Assembly (NCBI GenBank): GCA_017618195.1
Contig: JAFZUW010000051.1
Span: 1 to 64,000 of the forward strand
DNA length: 64,000 nucleotides
Origin: Lachnospiraceae bacterium
Lineage (GTDB): Bacteria; Bacillota; Clostridia; Lachnospirales; Lachnospiraceae
Direction of reading: 5' to 3'
Part shown: one piece after another, positions 46,082 through 55,552 of the stretch
How positions within the stretch are numbered: the stretch's first letter is position 1
Layout of the letters: every line of letters begins with the position of its first letter
The notes under the pieces: generated by a model
The model's input: only the letters and a program-made list of their open reading frames with translations
Databases searched by the model: none
What the model was told of the DNA's origin: nothing
Translations under genes and position numbers: made by a program

Positions 46082-48148
46082 ATGAATAAACCGGATTATT
46101 ATATCTGGACCGAATATGAGGCGGAACGCCTCGAACTTGCACTCGGCAGAATGACGGAGATTCTTTCCGAAGATTCCGACGTGACAAGCGTTACCTATGT
46201 TGATTTCGGCAAAGAAGCCGCTGCGCAGGCACTCTGCATGGCGAAGCTTGCCGCGGATATCGCGAAGAAAGGCCTGAACGGGCTTACGGAGGAAGAACTC
46301 CGCGCATATAACAGTAAACTTTACCTTTGTGCCGACAAGGACGTCTACGAGACGTCGTTTATGAATCCGGCCTATGCCGTTTCGGTATTCGGAAAAGCAA
46401 AGGGACGCATCGTTTCGGCTGTCTTCTCGGAGCTGATTTCCAAGGTGACGTATGTTTACTGCGGAATCTGCCGTCCGTTCCTTTACAGCGCGGAACTGGT
46501 TCTGGAGATTTATTCCCTCCTCGAGAGCGGAGCCGATGCCAATGCATTAAAGCGGGCATTGTTCTATCACCGTCACGATTACTGCGAGGAGAGAATCATT
46601 GCCGGCAGCTACCGGCTCTATACCCCCGGGTTCCGTCATTTCTATGACATTACGATGAACGCGGATCTTACAAAGACCGCATACCTTTACACGCTCGGCT
46701 GTCCCGTCACCGACGATATGGTCCGGATTTCATCATTTCTCGCAACGCTTCCCGAGAAGGATATCGATTCCATGGCGGAAACATTCGTGAACGGTTATGT
46801 GGAAGGCTTCGAGGTTACGGGAACGGACTTCAGTAAGAAAAAGTATGTTCAGGTTGTGACCGGTTACGGCTTTGAGCGTATCACAAGAGCGGCAATCCGC
46901 AGGATTGAAGAACTCGGCAAGGAAGCAATCGTGCTTCCGTTCGAAGAAGTATACGGCGACAACTGGCTCGGGGAAAACCGCCAGGCGGCATATGACCACC
47001 GTAACGACATGCTTCTTACGCTGAACAAGCGGATGATCGAGACAACGGTCCGTGCAACCAAAAAGGCCTTCGACAATGTCGCGGAGTGCATGCGGGCGGT
47101 CGGAGGACCCGCCGTACAGGAAATCTTCGGCGAACCGGATTTCGACCCCGTAAACAAACCCGAGGTATTGTCCGCGGACGCGAAGATGAGCAGGCTGAAG
47201 GTGGAACTGAACAGCCGCCTCTTTATGCTTCGTGAGCAGTATCTGCCGAGCGAAGAACGCAGTTTTACGATCATCAGTTATCCGGTTCCGTCCATCGGAC
47301 CGAAGTTTAAGGATATCTTTAAGGCAACGATCCGCGTAAATACGTTAAGCAGCGCGCACTATAAAAAGATCCATCAGTGCATCATCGATGTGCTGGATAA
47401 AGCTTCGTACGTAACCGTAAAGGGAAGCGGAGAGAATAAGACGGACATCCGCGTGATGCTTCATGAACTTACCGATTCCGCGAAGCAGACCAATTTCGAA
47501 AACTGCGCGGCCGACGTCAACATCCCGGTCGGCGAGGTATTTACCTCACCGGTTCTTAAGGGAACGGACGGCGTTCTTCACGTCAGCAAGGTATATCTTG
47601 AAGGCAAGCTTTTCAAGGACCTCCGCATTACCTTTAAGGACGGCAGGATTGCCGAATCAAGCTGTGCGAATTTCCCGACCGAGAAGGAAAATGCGGACTA
47701 CATCAACGAGAACATTCTGGACTTCCATGAGACGCTCCCGATCGGCGAATTTGCCATCGGAACCAATACGACGGCTTATGAGATGGGCATCAAATACGAC
47801 ATCCAGAGCAAGCTTCAGATTCTGATCGCCGAGAAGACCGGTCCTCATTTTGCGGTAGGTGACACCTGTTACAGCCACGCCGAGGACAAGGCGGTTTACA
47901 ACCCGGACGGCAAGGAAATCATCGCCCGCGAGAACGAGGTCAGTGCGCTTCGCAAGACCGACCCCGAGAACGCATACATGAACTGCCATACGGATATCAC
48001 GATTCCGTATGATGAGCTCGAATCCATCACGGCGCATACGGCGGACGGAAAGAGTTACGACATTATCCGCAACGGCCGGTTCGTTGTACCGGGAACCGAG
48101 GAACTGAATATTCCTCTGGAGCGTCTGGAGAAGGCTAAGAAAAAATGA
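46082..48148 (+). CDS. M29-family aminopeptidase with long N-terminal extension
   Basis: A 688-residue protein. The C-terminal half carries the M29 (thermophilic metallo-aminopeptidase) motifs VGEVFTSPV, GEFAIGTN, GPHFAVG and NCHTDITIPYDE, which hold the metal ligands. Usual M29 enzymes have about 370-410 residues. Here some 300 extra N-terminal residues of helical, unrecognised sequence precede the catalytic part. ATG 46082 follows AAAGGAG. It probably trims peptides in the cytoplasm. Confidence 0.85.
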   Translation: MNKPDYYIWTEYEAERLELALGRMTEILSEDSDVTSVTYVDFGKEAAAQALCMAKLAADIAKKGLNGLTEEELRAYNSKLYLCADKDVYETSFMNPAYAVSVFGKAKGRIVSAVFSELISKVTYVYCGICRPFLYSAELVLEIYSLLESGADANALKRALFYHRHDYCEERIIAGSYRLYTPGFRHFYDITMNADLTKTAYLYTLGCPVTDDMVRISSFLATLPEKDIDSMAETFVNGYVEGFEVTGTDFSKKKYVQVVTGYGFERITRAAIRRIEELGKEAIVLPFEEVYGDNWLGENRQAAYDHRNDMLLTLNKRMIETTVRATKKAFDNVAECMRAVGGPAVQEIFGEPDFDPVNKPEVLSADAKMSRLKVELNSRLFMLREQYLPSEERSFTIISYPVPSIGPKFKDIFKATIRVNTLSSAHYKKIHQCIIDVLDKASYVTVKGSGENKTDIRVMLHELTDSAKQTNFENCAADVNIPVGEVFTSPVLKGTDGVLHVSKVYLEGKLFKDLRITFKDGRIAESSCANFPTEKENADYINENILDFHETLPIGEFAIGTNTTAYEMGIKYDIQSKLQILIAEKTGPHFAVGDTCYSHAEDKAVYNPDGKEIIARENEVSALRKTDPENAYMNCHTDITIPYDELESITAHTADGKSYDIIRNGRFVVPGTEELNIPLERLEKAKKK

Positions 48149-48232
48149 GAAATTGCTCCGCAGTCACGGAGAAAACAAAAAAGAGATGTGCTCCGCAGCC
48201 CCGGCGGCAAAGCGGAAAGAAAGGATAAAGAG

Positions 48233-48742
48233 ATGGCTAAAGTTGGAATTGTAATGGGCAGTGATTCGGATCTGCCGGTAATGAAGAAAGCAGCGGAGAT
48301 GCTCGAGAAATTCGGCATCGATTATGAAATGACGATCATTTCGGCGCACCGTATGCCCGACGTGTTCTTTGATTATGCGAAGACGGCCGAGGAGAAAGGC
48401 TTCTCGGTAATTATCGCAGGCGCAGGCGGAGCGGCTCATCTGCCCGGCATGTGCGCGGCAATCTTCCCGCTTCCGGTAATCGGCGTGCCAATCCATACGA
48501 AGACGTTAAGCGGCGTTGATTCGCTGTATTCAATCGTGCAGATGCCTTCCGGCATTCCGGTTGCGACCGTGGCAATCGACGGTGCCGCCAACGCGGGTAT
48601 TCTGGCAGCCAAGATGATCGCCATCGGTAATCCCGAACTTCTTGCGAAGATCAAGGCTTACAAGGACGAACTCAAGGACGGCGTTATGGCGAAGAAGGAG
48701 AAAATCGAAAAGATCGGCTTCCGCGAGTACATGGGACAGTAA
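48233..48742 (+). CDS. purE: N5-carboxyaminoimidazole ribonucleotide mutase
   Basis: A 169-residue PurE, moving the carboxyl group of N5-CAIR to form CAIR in purine synthesis. GSDSDLPVM and the ISAHRMP active-site loop are present, with GAGGAAHLPGM. ATG 48233 follows AAAGGATAAAG. No purK is adjacent. Confidence 0.95.
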   Translation: MAKVGIVMGSDSDLPVMKKAAEMLEKFGIDYEMTIISAHRMPDVFFDYAKTAEEKGFSVIIAGAGGAAHLPGMCAAIFPLPVIGVPIHTKTLSGVDSLYSIVQMPSGIPVATVAIDGAANAGILAAKMIAIGNPELLAKIKAYKDELKDGVMAKKEKIEKIGFREYMGQ

Positions 48743-48767
48743 AAGAAGTATGGCATTTGCCGTAATT

Positions 48768-48783
48768 CTAATAAGTTTATTAG
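48768..48783. other. AT-rich palindrome in the purE-purM gap
   Basis: CTAATAA and TTATTAG flank a central GT: a 7-bp perfect inverted repeat between purE and the purM promoter. It could be an operator. No recognised PurR box is seen. Confidence 0.35.
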
Positions 48784-48814
48784 CAAGACTTATATATTGC
48801 ATTAAGGAATAATG

Positions 48815-48844
48815 TTACCGTTATTCCCGAGGTTATGCTATACT
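48815..48844 (+). promoter_or_regulatory. Promoter of purM-purN-purD
   Basis: TTACCG (48815-48820), an 18-bp spacer and TATACT (48839-48844) with an upstream TG (extended -10). Confidence 0.55.
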
Positions 48845-48922
48845 GATGACCGTGAAGATAACCGGCGATGGGAAGGACCGCTTCTTCGACGGAACAGAAT
48901 ATGATTTATAAGGAGAATTTGT

Positions 48923-49948
48923 ATGGATTACAAGAACGCTGGTGTTGATATTGAGGCCGGATATAAGGCTGTGGAATTGATGAAAAAGCACGTCAAAGAG
49001 ACGATGCGGCCCGAAGTGCTCGGCGGACTCGGCGGGTTTTCCGGCGCATTTTCCCTGGACCGTTTCATGACGATGAAGCATCCGACGCTTGTTTCCGGTA
49101 CGGACGGCGTAGGCACCAAGCTGAAGCTCGCGTTTCTCATGGACAAGCATGATACGATCGGTATCGACTGCGTTGCCATGTGCGTGAACGACATCGCGTG
49201 TGCGGGCGGTGAGCCGCTGTTCTTCCTTGACTATATTGCATGCGGAAAGAACTATCCCGAGAAGATTGCCACGATCGTTAAGGGTGTTGCGGAGGGCTGC
49301 AAGCAGGCAGGCTGCGCACTGATCGGCGGCGAGACGGCCGAGATGCCCGGTTTCTATCCCGAGGACGAGTACGACCTTGCCGGATTTGCCGTTGGTATCG
49401 TGGATGCGGACGACATCGTGAGCGGGGCAAATGTGAAGAAGGGCGACACGGTTATCGGTATCGCTTCGTCCGGTATTCATTCGAACGGTTATTCTCTTGT
49501 ACGTAAGGTTTTCGACCTTCGCGAGCAGTCCCTGAACCGCTACTGCGAGTCTCTCGGAATGACGCTCGGCGAGGCGCTCCTTACGCCTACCAAGATTTAC
49601 GTAAAGGCTCTTGATTCCGTTAAGAAGGCAGGCGTTACGATCAAGGCCTGCAGCCATATCACGGGCGGCGGATTCTATGAGAACATCCCGCGGATGCTTC
49701 CCGAGGGCAAGCACGTTATGATCCGCAAGGACAGCTATGAAGTTCCTCCGATCTTTGAACTGCTCCGCGTGAACGGCAATATCGAAGAGCATATGATGTA
49801 CAACACTTACAATATGGGTATCGGTATGATGATCGCCGTAGATCCTTCGAAGGCTGACGCAGCGATTGCCGCTTTGAAGCAGGCCGGCGAGACCGCTTAC
49901 GTTGTCGGCGAGATCACCGACGGCGAGAAGGGAATTACGATATGCTGA
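48923..49948 (+). CDS. purM: Phosphoribosylformylglycinamidine cyclo-ligase
   Basis: A 341-residue PurM, the ATP-dependent ring closure that forms aminoimidazole ribonucleotide. [20 protein letters not shown] and [15 protein letters not shown] are diagnostic. AAGGAG precedes ATG 48923. Overlaps purN by 7 bp. Confidence 0.97.
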   Translation: MDYKNAGVDIEAGYKAVELMKKHVKETMRPEVLGGLGGFSGAFSLDRFMTMKHPTLVSGTDGVGTKLKLAFLMDKHDTIGIDCVAMCVNDIACAGGEPLFFLDYIACGKNYPEKIATIVKGVAEGCKQAGCALIGGETAEMPGFYPEDEYDLAGFAVGIVDADDIVSGANVKKGDTVIGIASSGIHSNGYSLVRKVFDLREQSLNRYCESLGMTLGEALLTPTKIYVKALDSVKKAGVTIKACSHITGGGFYENIPRMLPEGKHVMIRKDSYEVPPIFELLRVNGNIEEHMMYNTYNMGIGMMIAVDPSKADAAIAALKQAGETAYVVGEITDGEKGITIC

Positions 49949-50568
49949 ATGTAGTTGTTCTTGTTTCCGGAGGCGGAACGAACCTGCAGGCGATAATCGA
50001 TGCCGTTAAGAACGGTACGATCACCAATACGAAGCTTTGCGGCGTGATCAGCAACAAGCCTGATGCGTATGCTCTTAAAAGAGCAGAGCAGAACGGTATT
50101 CCGGGTGTCTGCGTATCCCGTAAGGCTTACGAGACGCGTGCGGAGTTCGAGGATGCGTTACTTGCGGCTGTAGATAAGTTCAACCCCGACCTGGTCGTTC
50201 TGGCGGGATTCTTAGTGATCCTTCCCGAGAAGATGACCGAGAAGTATTCGCACCGGATCATCAACATCCATCCGTCCCTCATTCCTTCTTTCTGCGGCGA
50301 CGGATACTACGGACTTCACGTGCATGAGAAGGTGCTCGCAAGAGGCGTAAAGGTTACCGGAGCAACCGTGCATTTTGTGGATGCCGGAACCGATACCGGC
50401 CCGATTCTTTTGCAGAAGGCGGTTGACATCCTCCCGGGCGACACCCCCGAGGTGCTGCAGCGCCGCGTCATGGAGCAGGCGGAATGGATCATCCTTCCGA
50501 AAGCAATCAATGCGGTGGCAAATGGGAAGATCAAGGAAGCAGGCGGGGCATTCTTCGTCGAGGAGTAA
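49942..50568 (+). CDS. purN: Phosphoribosylglycinamide formyltransferase
   Basis: A 208-residue PurN using 10-formyl-THF to formylate [21 protein letters not shown] and the DTGPIL catalytic region are visible. Translationally coupled to purM. Confidence 0.96.
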   Translation: MLNVVVLVSGGGTNLQAIIDAVKNGTITNTKLCGVISNKPDAYALKRAEQNGIPGVCVSRKAYETRAEFEDALLAAVDKFNPDLVVLAGFLVILPEKMTEKYSHRIINIHPSLIPSFCGDGYYGLHVHEKVLARGVKVTGATVHFVDAGTDTGPILLQKAVDILPGDTPEVLQRRVMEQAEWIILPKAINAVANGKIKEAGGAFFVEE

Positions 50569-50636
50569 GCGGGCTTATGCAGTGCGGAAGTACGATTGAT
50601 CCGCCTGTAAAAACGCATATGATTTTGAACGATTAT

Positions 50637-50661
50637 GAATTGTGCCCGGGCGGCACAATTC
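50637..50661 (+). promoter_or_regulatory. Perfect hairpin in the purD leader
   Basis: GAATTGTGCC (50637-50646) and GGCACAATTC (50652-50661) form a perfect 10-bp stem with a 5-nt loop, ending 9 bases before the purD AAGGAG. There is no T run. It may stabilise or process the transcript, or act as a protein-binding operator. Confidence 0.5.
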
Positions 50662-50681
50662 GTTTATAAAGGAGAACGCTA

Positions 50682-51956
50682 ATGAAGGTTTTGATTGTCG
50701 GCGGAGGCGGACGTGAGCATGCCATCGCGTGGAAAGTAAGCCAGAGCAAGAGAGTGGATAAGATTTATGCGGCTCCCGGCAATGCCGGAATCGCCGAGAT
50801 CGCGGAATGCGTACCAATCGGCGTGATGGAGTTCGACAAGCTTGTCGCATTTGCCAAGGAAAAGGAGATTGACCTGACGGTTATCGGACCGGACGATCCG
50901 CTTGTAGCCGGCGCCGTGGACGCTTTCGAGGCAGCGGGGCTTCGGGTATTCGGACCGCGCGCGAATGCTGCTATCCTTGAGGGCAGCAAGGCTTTCTCGA
51001 AGGACCTTATGAAGAAATACAATATTCCGACTGCGCAGTACGAGAATTTCACGGATGCGGATGCAGCGATGGAATATCTGAAGACCGCGAAGATGCCGAT
51101 CGTTCTGAAGGCGGACGGTCTTGCACTCGGCAAGGGCGTACTGATCTGCAACACGCTTGAGGAAGCGCTTGCGGGCGTAAAGGAGATCATGCTTGATAAG
51201 CATTTCGGAAGTGCCGGCAACACGATTGTTATTGAGGAATTCATGACCGGACGCGAGGTTTCGGCGCTGATCTTCTGTGACGGAACGAATATCGCGCCGA
51301 TGACGAGCGCGCAGGACCATAAGCGTGCCGGCGACGGCGATACCGGTTTAAATACCGGCGGAATGGGCACATTTTCCCCGAGTCCGTTCTATACGAAAGA
51401 AATTGAAGAATTCTGTATCGAAAAGATTTACAAGCCCACGATGGCAGCGATGCGCAAGGAAGGAAGACCGTTCCACGGCGTAATGTTCGTCGGATTGATG
51501 CTGACGCCGGACGGCCCGAAGGTGCTTGAGTACAATGCCCGTTTCGGTGATCCCGAGACACAGGTTGTGCTTCCGCGCATGAAGACCGATATCGTGGATG
51601 TCTTCGAGGCATGTATCGACGGAACGCTTTCCGACATCGATCTGCAGTTTGATGACGGCGCAGCGGTTTGCGTGGTACTTGCTTCGGACGGCTATCCGCA
51701 GAAGTACGAGAAGGGACTTCCGATCAGCGGTTTGAAGGATTTCAACGACGCTGACGGCGAGTACGTATTCCATGCCGGAACGAAGTTCGGCGCGGACGGC
51801 TCGGTTCTCACGAACGGCGGACGGGTGCTCGGCGTTGTGGCAAAGGCAGGCGACCTGAAGGCAGCCAGAGCCAAGGCGTACAAGGCAACCGAGAAGATCA
51901 CATTTGCCAACAAATACATGCGTCACGACATCGGCAAAGCAATCGACGAGGCATAA
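50682..51956 (+). CDS. purD: Phosphoribosylamine-glycine ligase
   Basis: A 424-residue ATP-grasp enzyme, GAR synthetase. VGGGGREHAI, the ATP-grasp KADGLALGKGV, GGMGTFSPSP and EYNARFGDPE are present. It ends the purM-N-D set; purF, purH and purL are not in the window. Confidence 0.97.
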   Translation: MKVLIVGGGGREHAIAWKVSQSKRVDKIYAAPGNAGIAEIAECVPIGVMEFDKLVAFAKEKEIDLTVIGPDDPLVAGAVDAFEAAGLRVFGPRANAAILEGSKAFSKDLMKKYNIPTAQYENFTDADAAMEYLKTAKMPIVLKADGLALGKGVLICNTLEEALAGVKEIMLDKHFGSAGNTIVIEEFMTGREVSALIFCDGTNIAPMTSAQDHKRAGDGDTGLNTGGMGTFSPSPFYTKEIEEFCIEKIYKPTMAAMRKEGRPFHGVMFVGLMLTPDGPKVLEYNARFGDPETQVVLPRMKTDIVDVFEACIDGTLSDIDLQFDDGAAVCVVLASDGYPQKYEKGLPISGLKDFNDADGEYVFHAGTKFGADGSVLTNGGRVLGVVAKAGDLKAARAKAYKATEKITFANKYMRHDIGKAIDEA

Positions 51957-51988
51957 AAAACGAATAATCAAAAAAGGAGGAATGCGTG

Positions 51989-52720
51989 ATGAAAAGAAGA
52001 ATAATAGCATTGCTCCTTTTCTGTTTCATTGGGCTTATCGGATGCGGCAGAGAGGAGACTGCCCCCTCAGATAATTCTTCTTCTCTGACGGAATCGCCGA
52101 CGGAAGGGCTGACTCCGACAGCGAATGCGCCAACCGAAGAAGTTTATCCGACGCCGACACCCCTTATCTGGAGATCGGACAACCGAGAGTATACGGTTGT
52201 GAGAAATGATGCCGATAAGGTGCTCTATTTTGATTTTGAAACATTGAATCAGGCGGCAGAGCTGGTCGTGATCGGTTCCTTTTCCGATGATGCAACGCAG
52301 GTGGTAAAGACGACATATTCCGAAGAATTCGGAAAGGATGTTATCTATAACGGTATCTCAACCGACACGTTTACAATTGAGCAGGTGTTAAAAGGAACGC
52401 CGGAGGGTGAGACGATTCGCATCTCGCAACGATATGTGTTTGATGAAGAATTCGGGCAACTGATTTCCTTCGGAGACATGACGCCGATGGAGAAGGGCAG
52501 CAAATGGATTTACTTCCTCATTTATGACCCGCAGGAGCAGGTTTACTATGCTGCAGGCGATTATACCGGCAGATATCCGTACCGCAACATTGTGCTTTCC
52601 GAGCTGGAAAAGGAGAATTATACGCCTGCGGAAATCGGACTGTTCAGCCCGTATATGTTCGCCCGGATCTATCCGGTATATCAGAAGGCTTTAGAGTATT
52701 ATCAGATTGTGATTGAATAA
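51989..52720 (+). CDS. Thr/Pro-linker lipoprotein of unknown function
   Basis: A 243-residue predicted lipoprotein, ATG 51989 eight bases after AAGGAGG. The signal sequence ends in a lipobox-like LIGC, followed by a Ser/Thr/Pro linker (about residues 28-60) and a C-terminal domain rich in Tyr and Phe that I do not recognise. It follows purD with a 32-bp gap and ends at a terminator, so it may be co-transcribed with the purine genes. Same layout as the protein at 13025. Confidence 0.75.
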   Translation: MKRRIIALLLFCFIGLIGCGREETAPSDNSSSLTESPTEGLTPTANAPTEEVYPTPTPLIWRSDNREYTVVRNDADKVLYFDFETLNQAAELVVIGSFSDDATQVVKTTYSEEFGKDVIYNGISTDTFTIEQVLKGTPEGETIRISQRYVFDEEFGQLISFGDMTPMEKGSKWIYFLIYDPQEQVYYAAGDYTGRYPYRNIVLSELEKENYTPAEIGLFSPYMFARIYPVYQKALEYYQIVIE

Positions 52721-52745
52721 CAGAAGGACATTTTTATAAGGCATG

Positions 52746-52779
52746 AAAGTCGGCAGCGGTTTATCCGTTGCCGACTTTT
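52746..52779 (+). terminator. Terminator after the lipoprotein gene
   Basis: AAAGTCGGCA and TGCCGACTTT pair around a short inner stem and loop, followed by T-rich sequence. It ends the purM-to-lipoprotein transcript. Confidence 0.8.
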
Positions 52780-52785
52780 ATGTGC

Positions 52786-52825
52786 TTAACTTTAACTTGA
52801 CAACAATTAAGTTAAAAGTTAAAAT
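52786..52825 (+). promoter_or_regulatory. Promoter embedded in symmetric AAGTTAA sites
   Basis: TTGACA (52797-52802), a 17-bp spacer and TAAAAT (52820-52825) form a good promoter. It is overlapped by TTAACTTTAACTT (52786-52798) on one side and AAGTTAAAAGTTAA (52809-52822) on the other, which are near-perfect inverted copies, the right one being two tandem AAGTTAA units. This looks like an operator, so the next gene is probably repressed by a dimeric regulator. Confidence 0.7.
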
Positions 52826-52848
52826 GTAGTCATAAGGAGGAATATCTT

Positions 52849-54633
52849 ATGACGGAACAGGAGAAACAAAGCCTTCGCGAGCGGATCGAAAAGCTTCCGG
52901 CTGGGGGAATTACATATAAGACAATCAATGGGAAGAGATATCCTTATCTTCAGTGGACGGAGGACGGCCGGCAGCGCAGCAGAGTCATTAAGGCATATGA
53001 ACTGGCAATGCTCGCTGAGGCGATAGAGGAAAGGAAGAAGCTGGAATACCAGCTTAAGGAGAACCATGTCCGTGTCGCCGAGAAGAAGGCTTCCTACGGC
53101 CTGTCGACCGTTTCCCATACCAGGGAACAACTGCGACGCTTTATTATGCCGGTCAAAGGAATGGAAAAGCGTGAATGCTATTCGGTACTTCGTGATTATC
53201 TTTACGGAGACGATTCTGAGCGGGTTTTCATTCTGTACGGACTTCGCCGCACCGGGAAGACTACATTGATCCGTCAGGCAATCGCCGAAATGGACGACGA
53301 AATGTTTGCAAAGACGGTATTTCTTCAGGTTACGAGAAGCAATAACCTTGCACAGTTGAACCGGGATTTACGAATTCTTGCCGAGGAAGGATACCGGTAT
53401 ATTTTCATTGATGAAGTCACGATGATGGAGGATTTCATTGAGGGCGCAGCCCTTCTTTCGGACATTTTCGTTTCAAGCGGCATGAAGATTGTCCTTTCCG
53501 GAACGGATTCCCTGGGATTTGTCTTCACGGAGGATGAGCAACTTTATGACCGCTGCATTATGCTTCACACCACATGGATCCCTTATCGGGAATTTGACCG
53601 TGTGCTCGGGATTCACGGCGTAGATGAGTATATCCGTTACGGCGGTACAATGAGCCTCGGTAATTCGAGATATAATGCGCCCACATTTGCCACAAAGGAA
53701 TCTGCTGACGAATATGTGGACAGTTCTATTGCGCAGAATATCCAACATTCCCTCCGGTATTATCAGGAGGGAGGGCATTTCCGAAATCTCCGGGAATTGT
53801 ATGAGAGAGGAGAACTGACGGGGGCAATCAACCGGATTGTTGAGGATATTAACCATGCTTTTACGCTGGAAGTACTGACAAGGCCGTTTCGTTCGGGAGA
53901 TTTACGTCTTTCTGCAGCCAATCTGCGGCGCGACAGGAAGCATCCGAGCGATATCCTTGACCGGGTTGACACGGAAGCAATCACGGAAAGGCTACGGAAA
54001 CTGTTAAGTATCCGCAATAAAGAAGAGCAGACGGTAACAATCACGGATGCGCATAGGACAGAAATTAAGGAATATCTGGATCTGCTAGACATTACCTGCG
54101 ACATCCCGATCGTGCATATGACGGATTATAACATCCGCGACAGCCGTGCCGTGATCACGCAGCCGGGACTTCGATTTGCACAGGTTAAGGCACTGATTGA
54201 GGAACTTCTTCAGGATGAGACCTTCCGTTCCTACAGCCTTACGGAGCGGAATTATGCCGCCGGCCGGATCGTTACGGAAGTGCAGGGAAGAATGCTTGAG
54301 GACATTGTTCTTTTGGAAACACGGATGGCCAGAAGCGACTGCAAGGTGTTTCATCTCCAGTTTGCGGTCGGAGAGTTTGACATGGTCGTATGCTCCCCCG
54401 AAACAGAGTCGTGCGAGATTTATGAGATAAAGCACAGCGCGGAGATCGCCCCGGAACAGACGAGGCATCTGCGCGATGCAGACAAATGCAACGCAACCGC
54501 TTTTCGTTTCGGCACCATTACCGGAAAGTATGTGATCTACCGAGGAAAGAGTACGGAGGTTGACGGAATCCGGTATGTGAACGCGGAGGAATACCTGCTT
54601 GGACTCGGGAAAGAGAAAACAGCGGGGGTATAA
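52849..54633 (+). CDS. AAA ATPase with DUF4143-type nuclease-like domain
   Basis: A 594-residue protein. An N-terminal region (about 15-85, GGITYKTINGKRYPYLQWTEDG) resembles a small domain seen beside DNA-related genes, then an AAA domain follows with Walker A YGLRRTGKTT near residue 132 and Walker B YIFIDEVTMM. The C terminus shows GEFDMVV and EIYEIKHS, the active-site pattern of a PD-(D/E)xK nuclease-like (DUF4143) fold. ATG 52849 follows AAGGAGG. Such ATPases are often accessory genes linked to defence or mobile DNA; the exact role is unknown. The stretch 54634-54836 after it holds only the next promoter. Confidence 0.8.
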   Translation: MTEQEKQSLRERIEKLPAGGITYKTINGKRYPYLQWTEDGRQRSRVIKAYELAMLAEAIEERKKLEYQLKENHVRVAEKKASYGLSTVSHTREQLRRFIMPVKGMEKRECYSVLRDYLYGDDSERVFILYGLRRTGKTTLIRQAIAEMDDEMFAKTVFLQVTRSNNLAQLNRDLRILAEEGYRYIFIDEVTMMEDFIEGAALLSDIFVSSGMKIVLSGTDSLGFVFTEDEQLYDRCIMLHTTWIPYREFDRVLGIHGVDEYIRYGGTMSLGNSRYNAPTFATKESADEYVDSSIAQNIQHSLRYYQEGGHFRNLRELYERGELTGAINRIVEDINHAFTLEVLTRPFRSGDLRLSAANLRRDRKHPSDILDRVDTEAITERLRKLLSIRNKEEQTVTITDAHRTEIKEYLDLLDITCDIPIVHMTDYNIRDSRAVITQPGLRFAQVKALIEELLQDETFRSYSLTERNYAAGRIVTEVQGRMLEDIVLLETRMARSDCKVFHLQFAVGEFDMVVCSPETESCEIYEIKHSAEIAPEQTRHLRDADKCNATAFRFGTITGKYVIYRGKSTEVDGIRYVNAEEYLLGLGKEKTAGV

Positions 54634-54723
54634 TCCCGAAAGGATATATCCTGCGGAAACGCTGATTGGGATATGCCGGATGCATCCTGTCGGAATGTGT
54701 CGCGGCGCATCTGTCGGAAACAG

Positions 54724-54751
54724 TTGAAAAAACGGCGGAATATGGTACAAT
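54724..54751 (+). promoter_or_regulatory. Sigma-A promoter of rluF-ligA
   Basis: TTGAAA (54724-54729), a 16-bp spacer and TACAAT (54746-54751), with the -10 in the context CGGAATATGGTACAAT. Confidence 0.7.
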
Positions 54752-54836
54752 AGACCAGAATAGGGTTATCTCGAATTGTCGGATAACGGACGAATGCAAT
54801 GAGCCCCTCGTGAGGGCTTTCGATAAAGGACGGCAC

Positions 54837-55544
54837 ATGGAACAGGAAGGCGTAAGAATCAATAAATACTTAAGCGACGCAGGCGTATGCTCGAGGCGGG
54901 AGGCCGACCGGCTGATCGAGGAGGGGGTTGTTACCGTGAACGGTGAGGTGGCAACGCTCGGAACGAGAGTCATGCCGGGACAGAAGGTTAAGGTGCGCGG
55001 CAAGGAAGCGACGCTTACGAAGAAGGACGACAAAGTCGTTCTTGCCTTTCACAAGCCGCGCGGGGTGGAATGCACGTCGGACCGCAGCAATCCCGATAAC
55101 ATTATTGATTACATTCATTATGACAAGCGGATTTATACGGTCGGACGGCTTGATAAGAATTCGAGCGGACTGATTCTTTTAACAAACGACGGAGACCTTG
55201 CAAACCGCATCGCTAAAGCCGGCGAAGGACATGAGAAAGAGTATCTGGTGCGCGTCGATAAACCGCTGACACCGGAGTTTTTATACAGTATGGCACACGG
55301 AGTGCCGGTGCTCGGAAAGAAGACGGCGCCGTGCAGAGTGCAGCAGATCGGAGAGTGCTTCTTCCGGATCGTTCTGATCCAGGGCATGAACCGTCAGATC
55401 CGCCGCATGTGCGAATATCTGGAGTATAAGGTGGTCGCGCTGAAGCGTGTCCGCGTCATGAATATCCTCCTTGGTGACCTGCCGAGCGGACAGTATCGCG
55501 AGGTAACGCCGAAGGAACTGACAGAACTGAAGAAACTGCTTTGA
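54837..55544 (+). CDS. rRNA pseudouridine synthase, RluF-like
   Basis: A 235-residue RluB/E/F-family enzyme. An S4 RNA-binding domain (INKYLSDAGVCSRREADRLI) is followed by the catalytic GRLDKNSSGLILLTNDG with D106. HKPRGVECT is nearer RluF than RluB. The target is probably a 23S rRNA uridine. ATG 54837 follows AAAGGACGG. Its stop precedes the ligA ATG by 8 bp. Confidence 0.87.
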   Translation: MEQEGVRINKYLSDAGVCSRREADRLIEEGVVTVNGEVATLGTRVMPGQKVKVRGKEATLTKKDDKVVLAFHKPRGVECTSDRSNPDNIIDYIHYDKRIYTVGRLDKNSSGLILLTNDGDLANRIAKAGEGHEKEYLVRVDKPLTPEFLYSMAHGVPVLGKKTAPCRVQQIGECFFRIVLIQGMNRQIRRMCEYLEYKVVALKRVRVMNILLGDLPSGQYREVTPKELTELKKLL

Positions 55545-55552
55545 GGGGTTTT

